Program-made: the position numbers and the translations under genes
NCBI GenBank assembly: GCA_009787035.1
Contig: WRGV01000124.1
Span: 1 to 5,883, forward strand
DNA from: Propionibacteriaceae bacterium
GTDB taxonomy: Bacteria > Actinomycetota > Actinomycetes > Propionibacteriales > Propionibacteriaceae
Reading direction: 5' to 3'
DNA: 5,883 bases
Notes under the pieces: model-generated
Database searches by the model: none
Told to the model about the DNA's origin: nothing
Seen by the model: the letters and a program-made list of their open reading frames with translations, nothing else
Part shown: positions 1 to 5,883 of the stretch, piece by piece
Position numbering within the stretch: the first letter of the stretch is position 1
Layout of the letters: each line of letters opens with the position of its first letter

Positions 1-479
1 TCCGCCTGGATCCGCGCCTGCCGCAGGTGCCGCTTCACCGTCGACAGAGAACAGCCCAGGCGCGCTGCGAGCGTCTGCAGCGTGTCGGACGGACGTGCCC
101 GGCGCATCCGCACGACCTCGTCATGGTCGATCTGGTGCTGCACCGTGATGCCGGCGAATGCGTCGAATGACTCCGGTGTCACCGCCCAGTTCAGCCGCGC
201 CCGCATGGCGCGCCTTTGTCCCGGAGTCGTCCCGGCAACGAAGCCGGCAACATCATGACGGACGACCGCCTGATACAGACATTGGCTTGCCAGTGGGCAT
301 TCCAGGCAGAGGCCATCGGCCACCGTCGACAGCGCCGCAACCTGGCGCCGCTGATCGAACGTCAGCGCCGTCGGCGACTCATCGAATAGCGGATGCAGGA
401 ACAGATTGCCGCGACCGATGCAGGCTGCCCTGCCCGCATCCTCAGCATCCTTGCGGGTCAACGCGCTCGTTCCAGCCAT
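1..479 (-). CDS. WhiB-like (Wbl) iron-sulfur transcription factor with C-terminal HTH, partial (3' end off window)
   Basis: This gene runs off the left edge; 159 residues are visible without a stop. The ATG at 479-477 is preceded by GGAGG (491-487) with a 7-base spacer, which fixes the start. I see four cysteines in Wbl arrangement: Cys20 (in RAACIGRGNLFLHP), Cys58, Cys61 and Cys67 (CLECPLASQC), i.e. C-x37-C-x2-C-x5-C, expected to hold a 4Fe-4S cluster. The usual G(V/I)WGG turn is replaced by GFVAG (79-83), followed by a basic stretch (QRRAMRAR, 88-95) typical of the family's DNA contact. Residues about 133-156 (TLQTLAARLGCSLSTVKRHL) look like a helix-turn-helix, an addition that classical short Wbl proteins lack. 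Wbl proteins are cytoplasmic regulators of development, redox response or cell division, often acting with the principal sigma factor. Its specific target is unknown. Family assignment is firm; subgroup is not. Confidence 0.85.
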   Translation of the reverse strand, partial: MAGTSALTRKDAEDAGRAACIGRGNLFLHPLFDESPTALTFDQRRQVAALSTVADGLCLECPLASQCLYQAVVRHDVAGFVAGTTPGQRRAMRARLNWAVTPESFDAFAGITVQHQIDHDEVVRMRRARPSDTLQTLAARLGCSLSTVKRHLRQARIQA

Positions 480-486
480 GGGACAA

Positions 487-491
487 CCTCC
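487..491 (-). promoter_or_regulatory. Ribosome binding site of the WhiB-like gene
   Basis: GGAGG on the minus strand, 7 bases before the ATG at 479. It decides the start of the Wbl gene, whose frame has no other well-supported start. The remaining gap up to the gatD stop (about 492-639) holds no gene I can support and no convincing promoter or terminator hairpin; the wbl promoter should lie there. Confidence 0.75.
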
Positions 492-639
492 GTCCGAGCC
501 TCACGGGAAGGCTCCATCCCAGGCTCTCACGGGCCAACAGCGCGCAAAAGGTCCCCATGACTCAACTGCGCGCACCACATCCCCCGGTCCGGTCTGGGTA
601 CGGATACCTACTCCACCTGAGCCCGCCGACCGATGTGGC

Positions 640-1398
640 TTAGCGAGGACGTCCCGCCGCCACCGCACGGGCGCGCTCAGCCACGGCGTCCAGACGGGAC
701 AATTCTGCAGCCATCGCAGCATCCGCCGTTGTCAACACCTCATCGCCGTACCGCAGCCCGGCGGCACCCCGCAGCAGCTGGTCAGCCAACGCCGGGTTCT
801 TGGGCAGCACGGGCCCGTGGAGGTACGTCCCGACCACATTGCCGACCCGCGCGCCCTCGCCGCCGTCGCGGCCGTTGTTGCCGTCGCCCGCCACGACGCG
901 CCCCAGCGGCTGCTGCCCGGCGTTCAGCGTCGTCAGGCCGCTGTGATTCTCGTAGCCGACGACGTGCCCCAACCCCGGAACATCGATCACCACGTTGCCG
1001 ATCAGCCGCTTCGTCCCGGCGACCGTCGTCGCGTCGAACACGCCGATACCCGCGAGCACATCGCCCGCGCCGGTGCGGAACTCGTGCCCGAACAGCTGGT
1101 ACAGCCCGCACACCAGCAGCATCGGGACGCCCGCGGCGGCCCGTTCGCGCAGCACCGGCCCGACAGCCATCAGGTCGTCGACCACCTGGCCCTGCCCGCT
1201 GTCCTGGCCGCCGCCACCGAGCATCACATCGGCCGTTTCCAGCACACGACGATCACCGCCGGGCTCGTACGCCTCGACTGACACGTCGAACCCGTACAGC
1301 CCGGCACGCCTGGCCAACACCAGCGCGTTGCCCTGGTCGCCGTAGATGTTCATCTCGGCCGGATACAGCTGCACCACGCGCAGCCCCCGCGCACTCAT
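640..1398 (-). CDS. gatD: Lipid II isoglutaminyl synthase, glutaminase subunit GatD
   Basis: Class I glutamine amidotransferase-like subunit (252 aa) that hydrolyses glutamine and delivers ammonia to MurT, for amidation of the alpha-carboxyl of D-Glu in the lipid II stem peptide, at the cytoplasmic face of the membrane. Visible family hallmarks are the N-terminal LYPAEMNIYGDQGN (11-24), the GGGGQDSGQ loop (61-69), the nucleophile Cys97 in LLVCGLYQLFG, the YENHSG segment (149-154), and the catalytic His194 in GTYLHGPVLPKNP. Length matches the usual 240-260 aa. I chose the ATG at 1398 because the protein aligns from its first residues (MSARGLRVVQLYP) and because it overlaps the murT stop as ATGA; the open frame upstream of it is only murT read out of frame. 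It is the last gene of the three-gene unit. No clear terminator hairpin follows the stop. Confidence 0.95.
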   Translation of the reverse strand: MSARGLRVVQLYPAEMNIYGDQGNALVLARRAGLYGFDVSVEAYEPGGDRRVLETADVMLGGGGQDSGQGQVVDDLMAVGPVLRERAAAGVPMLLVCGLYQLFGHEFRTGAGDVLAGIGVFDATTVAGTKRLIGNVVIDVPGLGHVVGYENHSGLTTLNAGQQPLGRVVAGDGNNGRDGGEGARVGNVVGTYLHGPVLPKNPALADQLLRGAAGLRYGDEVLTTADAAMAAELSRLDAVAERARAVAAGRPR

Positions 1399-2684
1399 GG
1401 CCGCCCCTGTTCCAACGCCTTGAGGTGGGCCCGCAGCTTCAGCATGGCGGTGTAGGTGCTGAACACCTGCACATCCCGATCTGCCGTATCGTGCAGGAAA
1501 CGATCCAGCGACCGTCCCAGATCGGCGTCCGCGTCGTCCACCCGCACCCCGTCGTACTCCAGCCGCAGCGCCATGTCGTCCGCCCGGACGCCCGTGGTGC
1601 GCACCAGCGCGCCCGATGCGACCGGCGCGAAGTCCACGTCCCACAGCCACGACACGTCGCGGCCGTCCGCATGCTCGTCGTTGATCGCGATCAGCGTGGG
1701 GGTGCCGGGCGTCGCGCCGGCCAGCGCGAGCCGGAATCCGGACGGATTCTTCACCAGCGTCAACCGCAATGCCCGGCCGCCGAGGTGCCAGATCTCGCCA
1801 CGTCCGAACGCCGCCTTCACGCGCCCCAGCGCGGCCACCTGCGCCGCCGCGTCGAACCGCTCGCCCAGCACCGCGCGCGTCAGCGCCAGCGCGGCCGCGC
1901 CGTTCAGCGCGTTGTGCGGGCCATACAGGCTCAGATCCACCTCGTGCCCGCGCCCGCCGATGAGGTACGTCGCATGCTGTCCGACCAGCCCCGCGAGCAC
2001 GACCGCACCCTCGGGCATGACGGCATCGTCCCTTGTCGCCACCTCGATGGCGTCGGCGTGCAGCTGCTCATCGGTGGGGAACTGGGGCGCGAGCGACCCG
2101 TCCACGCCGAACCACGAGACCTGCACGTCCGCACCCACGGCATCGGCGAGCGCCGCGATGCGCGGGTCGCCGACGTTGAGCACGACCTGCCCCACCGTGC
2201 TCGCCGCGACCTGGCGCAGCAGCCGCGCGGTCGTGTCGATCTCGCCGAACCGGTCGAGCTGGTCGCGCAGCACATTGAGCAGCAGGCACGCGCGCGGGGC
2301 CAGCTGGCGGACGAAGTGGACGGCGTACGCCTCGTCGAGCTCGACGACCGCGATATCGGCGTCCAGACGCCCCCCGCGCATGGCCTGGACGGCCGCGCTG
2401 ACGACGCCGCGCGTGAAGTTGCTGCCGCTGGGATTGCTGAACACGCGCAGACCGGCGGCGCGCAGCAGCTCCACGACCATCTTGGTGGTCGTGGTCTTGC
2501 CGTTCGTCCCGCTGACCACGACCGTCCCGAGCGGCAGGGCACCCAGCACGTCCTGAAGGAAACGGGGTTGCAGCCGTTCGACAACCAGGCCCGGAAACGC
2601 CGATCCGTGGCCGCCACGCAGGCGCATCAGCCCCGCGACACCCTTGCCGAGCAGGCTGGCAGCGTACGTCCGCAACACCGGCAT
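1395..2684 (-). CDS. murT: Lipid II isoglutaminyl synthase, Mur ligase-like subunit MurT (no zinc ribbon)
   Basis: ATP-dependent Mur-ligase-like subunit (429 aa) that activates the D-Glu carboxyl of lipid II and, with GatD, converts it to D-isoglutamine. Seen: P-loop SGTNGKTT (58-65), NPSGSNFTRG (84-93), VELDEA (114-119), NVLRDQLDRFGEID (137-150), GPHNALNGAAAL (255-266), VKNPSGF in the C-terminal part, and DGRDVSWLWDVDF, the end of which (DVSWLWDVDF, 343-352) opens the C-terminal MurT domain; Asp349 there is in the region reported to supply an Asp to the GatD active site. There is only one cysteine (Cys133), so the four-Cys zinc ribbon usual between the Mur central motifs is absent. Start: GTG ATG occurs at 2687-2682; I take the ATG at 2684, which shares its A with the upstream TGA (TGATG). 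The frame continues upstream only as antisense or overlap noise of the HicB-like gene. The stop overlaps gatD by ATGA. Confidence 0.95.
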   Translation of the reverse strand: MPVLRTYAASLLGKGVAGLMRLRGGHGSAFPGLVVERLQPRFLQDVLGALPLGTVVVSGTNGKTTTTKMVVELLRAAGLRVFSNPSGSNFTRGVVSAAVQAMRGGRLDADIAVVELDEAYAVHFVRQLAPRACLLLNVLRDQLDRFGEIDTTARLLRQVAASTVGQVVLNVGDPRIAALADAVGADVQVSWFGVDGSLAPQFPTDEQLHADAIEVATRDDAVMPEGAVVLAGLVGQHATYLIGGRGHEVDLSLYGPHNALNGAAALALTRAVLGERFDAAAQVAALGRVKAAFGRGEIWHLGGRALRLTLVKNPSGFRLALAGATPGTPTLIAINDEHADGRDVSWLWDVDFAPVASGALVRTTGVRADDMALRLEYDGVRVDDADADLGRSLDRFLHDTADRDVQVFSTYTAMLKLRAHLKALEQGRP

Positions 2685-3124
2685 CACTCCGGTTTCTTGA
2701 GCAGCTGGGCGACCCGCTGCTGCGACACGCCCAGCAGCTGCGCGGTCTCGCGCTGCGTGAGGTGTTCTCGCCCGACGAGCAGGTCGGCCGACTTGCGCGT
2801 CAACATCGCCACACGCGAAGCGGCGTAGCCCGAAATGTCCCGCCACCGGGCGACCTCGGCGAGGTCGTCGCTGATGTCACTGGGCAGTTCCGTGCTGACT
2901 TCGATGATGATCTCGGGACCGTCGAAGCCGAGGCTCGACACGACCAGGCGCCGGGCCATCGCGTCCACCTCGTCGAGCGTGCGGACGCGGCTGGACACGT
3001 CCAGTCTCGGGATGTGAACCAGCCACCCGCCGTCATCGCGGGTAGCCGTTGCCTTGAAGGCGGGTGGTTGGGTGGGTGCTTGCTCTTCCATTGTGTCCAT
3101 CAGGTTTGGCGGCGGCCATTCCAC
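2684..3124 (-). CDS. HicB-like protein with C-terminal helix-turn-helix
   Basis: Up to 146 aa from a GTG at 3124; in-frame ATGs at 3100 and 3091 would give 138 or 135 aa. None has a good Shine-Dalgarno, so the start is unresolved; homology begins only at about residue 22 (FKATATRDDGGWLVHIP). The N-terminal part (about 22-80) has the beta-beta-alpha-beta look of HicB antitoxins: a short strand pair, a helix (TLDEVDAMARRLVVSSL) and a strand (PEIIIEV). The middle (84-115) is probably helical. Residues about 121-144 (LTQRETAQLLGVSQQRVAQL) form an HTH. In actinobacteria such HicB/HTH proteins are common without a toxin, and no HicA-like gene is visible next to it. Its stop shares a base with the murT start, so it is the first gene of the murT-gatD unit and may autoregulate it; that role is inference. 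Confidence 0.75.
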   Translation of the reverse strand: MEWPPPNLMDTMEEQAPTQPPAFKATATRDDGGWLVHIPRLDVSSRVRTLDEVDAMARRLVVSSLGFDGPEIIIEVSTELPSDISDDLAEVARWRDISGYAASRVAMLTRKSADLLVGREHLTQRETAQLLGVSQQRVAQLLKKPE

Positions 3125-3158
3125 GTGGTGACGCCGGCATCAACGTCGGATACGGTTG

Positions 3159-3164
3159 ATCATA
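3159..3164 (-). promoter_or_regulatory. Candidate -10 element for the HicB-like/murT/gatD unit
   Basis: TATGAT on the minus strand, inside the 78-base divergent region between the HicB-like gene and the EcsC-family gene. It matches the sigma-A -10 consensus at five of six positions. No recognisable -35 sits 16-18 bases upstream, so support is limited. A transcript would start near 3152. The element overlaps a weaker rightward box (CATAGT, 3161-3166), so the two divergent units may share or compete for this site. Confidence 0.35.
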
Positions 3165-3191
3165 GTGCTTACCCAGCGTGGAACCCGCACC

Positions 3192-3199
3192 GAGGAGGA
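3192..3199 (+). promoter_or_regulatory. Ribosome binding site of the EcsC-family gene
   Basis: GAGGAGGA lies 3 bases before the ATG at 3203. The AGGAGG core (3193-3198) leaves a 4-base spacer, slightly short but strong, and supports 3203 as the start. Confidence 0.7.
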
Positions 3200-3202
3200 T
3201 GA

Positions 3203-3889
3203 ATGCCGCTCACCAGCACCCTTGGGAAGGCCGCCGTCCGGCTTGCCCCCCTGGCGGCGCCCCAGGCCGGCGGCGCGGTGCTGCACCGCGTGCTCAACGC
3301 CGCGATCAACGGCGTCGGCGCCGCCCCGGGCGCGCGCGTCATGGCCGGGCGCCAGCTCGCCCGCCGCCACGGCGACCACGAGGCCGCGATCACGTCGATC
3401 ATCAAGCAGCACGCGGTCGCCGGCGGCGTCGGCGGTTTCGTCACCAACCTCGGCGGCTTCGTGACATCCCTGGCCGCGATGCCCGCCAACCTCGCCACGC
3501 TCGCGCTCACGCAGAGCCGCATGGTCGCCGCGATCGCGCACCTGCGCGGCTACGACCTGGACGATCCGCGCGTGCGGGCCGCCATCGTCATGTGTCTTTT
3601 GGGACGGACGCTCGTGGACGACATGGTTGCCAAGGGACAGCTTCCGTCCACCCCCATCGGCGTCGCGACCGCCCCGATGTCGGACGCCAAGCTGGAGCAG
3701 CAGATCTGCCAGAAGGTGCTGAGCGCCTGGCTGGCCCAGATCGGCGGCAAGCAGGCCGTCGCGCTGGTGGGCAAGCGCCTGCCCGTCATCGGCGGGGGCG
3801 TCGGCGCGGCCACCGACGGGCTGTCCACCCGGGCGGTGGGACGCTACGCCGCGTCCCAGTTCGTCAGCCGCCGCCAGGTGCCGCGCTAA
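3203..3889 (+). CDS. EcsC-family protein
   Basis: 228 aa, monocistronic as far as can be seen, divergent from the HicB-like/murT/gatD unit. The central part resembles the EcsC family: an early helical, Ala-rich segment (about 22-55), a Gly-rich hydrophobic stretch (AVAGGVGGFVTNLGGFVTSL, 71-90), then PANLATLALTQSRMVAAIAHLRGYDLDDPRVRAAI (94-128), which carries the typical 'p-dL-l-l-q-rmv-aIAh-yGyDl-dpr-r' pattern, followed by CLLG. Near the C-terminus a second Gly-rich hydrophobic stretch (PVIGGGVGAATDGLSTRAVG, 194-213) is also family-like. The hydrophobic segments could associate with membrane, but I see no signal peptide. The biochemical role of EcsC proteins is not established; B. subtilis EcsC is encoded with the EcsAB ABC transporter, and no transporter is adjacent here. 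No strong terminator follows the stop. Confidence 0.75.
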   Translation: MPLTSTLGKAAVRLAPLAAPQAGGAVLHRVLNAAINGVGAAPGARVMAGRQLARRHGDHEAAITSIIKQHAVAGGVGGFVTNLGGFVTSLAAMPANLATLALTQSRMVAAIAHLRGYDLDDPRVRAAIVMCLLGRTLVDDMVAKGQLPSTPIGVATAPMSDAKLEQQICQKVLSAWLAQIGGKQAVALVGKRLPVIGGGVGAATDGLSTRAVGRYAASQFVSRRQVPR

Positions 3890-3967
3890 CCTGCCCCTCA
3901 CCGGGCAACGGGGCCAGCGCCGAGGTGCGGGTCGCCCATGTCCTGAGCTTCCTGGTGCGGCTCCACG

Positions 3968-3997
3968 TTGGCCAGGCGCCGGGACATGCGGTAGAGT
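3968..3997 (+). promoter_or_regulatory. Promoter of tRNA-Arg(ACG)
   Basis: A -35-like TTGGCC (3968-3973) and a -10 TAGAGT (3992-3997) are separated by 18 bases, in the intergenic stretch between the EcsC-family gene and the tRNA. Initiation about 7 bases downstream (near 4004) would give a short leader of about 16 bases before the mature 5' end at 4021. Confidence 0.6.
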
Positions 3998-4020
3998 GGG
4001 GCCTCGGCTCGACCGCCAGA

Positions 4021-4093
4021 GCGCCCATAGCTTAATGGATAGAGCATCTGACTACGGATCAGAAGGTTGAGGGTTCAACTCCCTCTGGGCGCG
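4021..4093 (+). tRNA. tRNA-Arg (anticodon ACG)
   Basis: A complete cloverleaf can be folded. The acceptor GCGCCCA (4021-4027) pairs with TGGGCGC (4086-4092), with discriminator G4093. The anticodon stem TCTGA/TCAGA (4047-4051 and 4059-4063) encloses loop CTACGGA with anticodon ACG at 4054-4056. The T stem GAGGG/CCCTC (4069-4073 and 4081-4085) encloses TTCAACT. The 3' CCA is not encoded and must be added after transcription. A34 of this tRNA is the standard bacterial substrate of the deaminase TadA, giving inosine that reads CGU, CGC and CGA; the tadA gene begins 1.5 kb to the right. Confidence 0.97.
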
Positions 4094-4100
4094 CAGACCA

Positions 4101-4136
4101 AAAACCGCCGGTTCCTCAATGGGAGCCGGCGGTTTT
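4101..4136. terminator. Bidirectional intrinsic terminator between tRNA-Arg and upp
   Basis: A 15-base-pair stem, AAAACCGCCGGTTCC (4101-4115) with GGAGCCGGCGGTTTT (4122-4136), has one T-G wobble and a 6-base loop. The G/C-rich core is flanked by A4 on the left and T4 on the right, so it provides a U-tract in either direction. It lies 7 bases after the rightward tRNA and 13 bases after the stop of the leftward upp, and can end both transcripts. Confidence 0.9.
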
Positions 4137-4149
4137 GTGTTGCTCAGGG

Positions 4150-4791
4150 TCAGTCGACGATGCCGTAGAGCCGGTCGCCCGCGTCGCCCAGACCCGGGAC
4201 GATGTAGCCGTGCTCGTTCAGGTGGTCGTCCACGGCGGCGACGACGAGGGTGCAGGCGATGCCGGCCTCGTCCACGTCCTTGCGCACGCGCGCGATGCCC
4301 TCGGGCGCCGCGAGCAGGCAGATGCACGTCACATCGGACGCGCCGCGCTCGACCAGGAACTTCACCGCGCCGGACAGCGACCCGCCGGTGGCGAGCATCG
4401 GATCCAGCACGAAACACTGCCGTCCGGACAGATCCTTCGGCAGCCGCTCGGCGTACGTGAACGGCTGCAGCGTCGTCTCGTCGCGCACCATGCCGACGAA
4501 ACCGACCTCGGCGGTCGGCATCAGCCGCGTCATGCCTTCGAGCATGCCCAGCCCGGCGCGCAGGATCGGGACGACCAGCGGACGCGGCTGCGACAGCTGG
4601 ACGCCCGACGCCGTGGCCACCGGCGTGACGACGTCCACGGCCTCGACGCGGACCTCGCGCGTGGCCTCGTAGGCGAGCAGCGTGACCAGCTCCTCGACGA
4701 GCTGGCGGAAGATCGGGCTCGGCGTGTCGACGCTGCGCAGATGCGTGAGCTTGTGGGCGACCAGTGGATGGTTGGCGACGCGAAGTTCCAT
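4150..4791 (-). CDS. upp: Uracil phosphoribosyltransferase
   Basis: Cytosolic pyrimidine salvage enzyme: uracil plus PRPP gives UMP and pyrophosphate. The 213 aa protein matches the usual length of 205-215. Landmarks are the N-terminal [14 protein letters not shown] (6-19), YEATR (41-45), PILRAGLGM (75-83), the PRPP-binding DPMLATGGS (130-138), and the C-terminal uracil-binding [13 protein letters not shown] (195-207). I chose the ATG at 4791 because family proteins begin just before the xxHPLVxHKL motif; a GTG three codons upstream (4800) is possible. Neither start has a clear Shine-Dalgarno, and a -10-like TACAGT lies just upstream, suggesting a leaderless message. It is divergent from the tadA unit and single, ending at the shared hairpin. 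Confidence 0.96.
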   Translation of the reverse strand: MELRVANHPLVAHKLTHLRSVDTPSPIFRQLVEELVTLLAYEATREVRVEAVDVVTPVATASGVQLSQPRPLVVPILRAGLGMLEGMTRLMPTAEVGFVGMVRDETTLQPFTYAERLPKDLSGRQCFVLDPMLATGGSLSGAVKFLVERGASDVTCICLLAAPEGIARVRKDVDEAGIACTLVVAAVDDHLNEHGYIVPGLGDAGDRLYGIVD

Positions 4792-4798
4792 GCGTTCC

Positions 4799-4804
4799 AC
4801 TGTA
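4799..4804 (-). promoter_or_regulatory. Candidate -10 element of upp (leaderless start)
   Basis: TACAGT on the minus strand fits the TAnnnT core of sigma-A -10 elements. Its downstream edge is 7 bases before A4791T4790G4789, so transcription would begin at or next to the start codon. No good -35 at standard spacing is seen; a TTGCGC lies upstream but only 13 bases away. Support is therefore modest. Confidence 0.35.
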
Positions 4805-4888
4805 GCGGCTGGGACGAGCGCAACCCCGGCCGCTCGCGACGTCGCGGATGCGTCCCACCCTGGATGCCGCGGGAAAAGTGCCTCTCGC

Positions 4889-4894
4889 TACCAT
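4889..4894 (+). promoter_or_regulatory. Candidate -10 element for the tadA-associated gene and tadA
   Basis: TACCAT fits TAnnnT and lies in the 155-base divergent region between upp and the tadA unit. It would give a leader of about 55 bases before the GTG at 4956. There is no clear -35, so this is a weak call. Confidence 0.3.
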
Positions 4895-4943
4895 GAGGGG
4901 TGGCCACAAGGCGCGGAGTCTGGCAACATGGTGGGTAGGCGAC

Positions 4944-4949
4944 AGGAGG
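4944..4949 (+). promoter_or_regulatory. Ribosome binding site deciding the GTG start of the TadA-associated protein
   Basis: AGGAGG with a 6-base spacer to GTG at 4956. The reading frame stays open upstream to an ATG at 4848, but those codons lie in the divergent promoter region and lack family similarity, so the GTG is preferred. Confidence 0.85.
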
Positions 4950-4955
4950 GGCATT

Positions 4956-5883
<928 letters not shown>

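Noticed and set aside
480..639. Possible small RNA, tRNA or terminator between gatD and the WhiB-like gene
   Set aside because: I could not fold a cloverleaf or a strong hairpin with a U-tract; only short inverted repeats such as GGTA/TACC are present.
1399..1650. N-terminal extension of GatD
   Set aside because: The extension is murT coding sequence in another frame and unlike any GatD N-terminus; the ATGA overlap and family N-terminus mark 1398 as the start.
633..2828. Very long plus-strand open frame (731 codons)
   Set aside because: It is antisense to murT and gatD, its translation is Arg/Pro/His-rich low-complexity typical of high-GC shadow frames, and the minus-strand genes carry intact family motifs.
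2684..3124. Possible complete HicAB toxin-antitoxin system
   Set aside because: No small HicA-like gene is found on either side; the neighbours are murT and the EcsC-family gene, so this is a solitary HicB-like protein.
3140..3901. Minus-strand open frame of 253 codons opposite the EcsC-family gene
   Set aside because: Low-complexity Gly/Asp/Arg translation with no family resemblance; the plus-strand gene has a strong ribosome site and EcsC-like motifs.
3893..3914. Possible hairpin after the EcsC-family gene (GCCCC/GGGGC, 12-base loop)
   Set aside because: Short stem, large loop and no T-tract; not convincing as a terminator.
4848..4955. N-terminal extension of the TadA-associated protein from an upstream ATG
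   Set aside because: The extra 36 codons lie over the divergent promoter region, and AGGAGG is placed correctly for the GTG at 4956.

Overview
The window is high-GC bacterial DNA from an actinobacterium (phylum Actinomycetota). The marker genes support this: a WhiB-like iron-sulfur regulator, a MurT/GatD lipid II amidation pair, and the actinobacterial 'tRNA adenosine deaminase-associated' protein directly upstream of tadA. GTG starts and strong G/C bias at third codon positions agree. I cannot place it reliably below phylum. The region looks like ordinary chromosomal core with no mobile element, phage gene or CRISPR array.

Left part, minus strand (1-3124): a WhiB-like regulator runs off the left edge (start at 479). 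It follows, after a 160-base gap, the end of a compact three-gene unit read leftward: HicB-like HTH protein, murT, gatD. These three genes overlap at their junctions (TGATG, then ATGA), so they are almost certainly co-transcribed and translationally coupled. MurT and GatD together amidate the glutamate of lipid II. The HicB-like protein has no HicA partner here and may be a DNA-binding regulator of the unit.

Middle (3125-4136): a 78-base divergent region separates that unit from a rightward EcsC-family gene. This is followed by a tRNA-Arg with anticodon ACG, preceded by a plausible sigma-A-type promoter and followed by a strong symmetric hairpin that can terminate transcription from both sides.

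Right part (4150-5883): upp (uracil phosphoribosyltransferase) reads leftward into that hairpin. Across a 155-base divergent region, the tadA-associated protein, with a strikingly acidic N-terminus, and tadA read rightward; tadA is cut by the right edge. TadA converts A34 of tRNA-Arg(ACG) to inosine, so enzyme and substrate tRNA gene lie within about 1.5 kb.

The points most worth a second look are a MurT without the four-cysteine zinc ribbon, an atypical WhiB-like protein with a C-terminal HTH, the HicB-like gene fused by overlap to the cell-wall operon, and the acidic tract of the TadA-associated protein.
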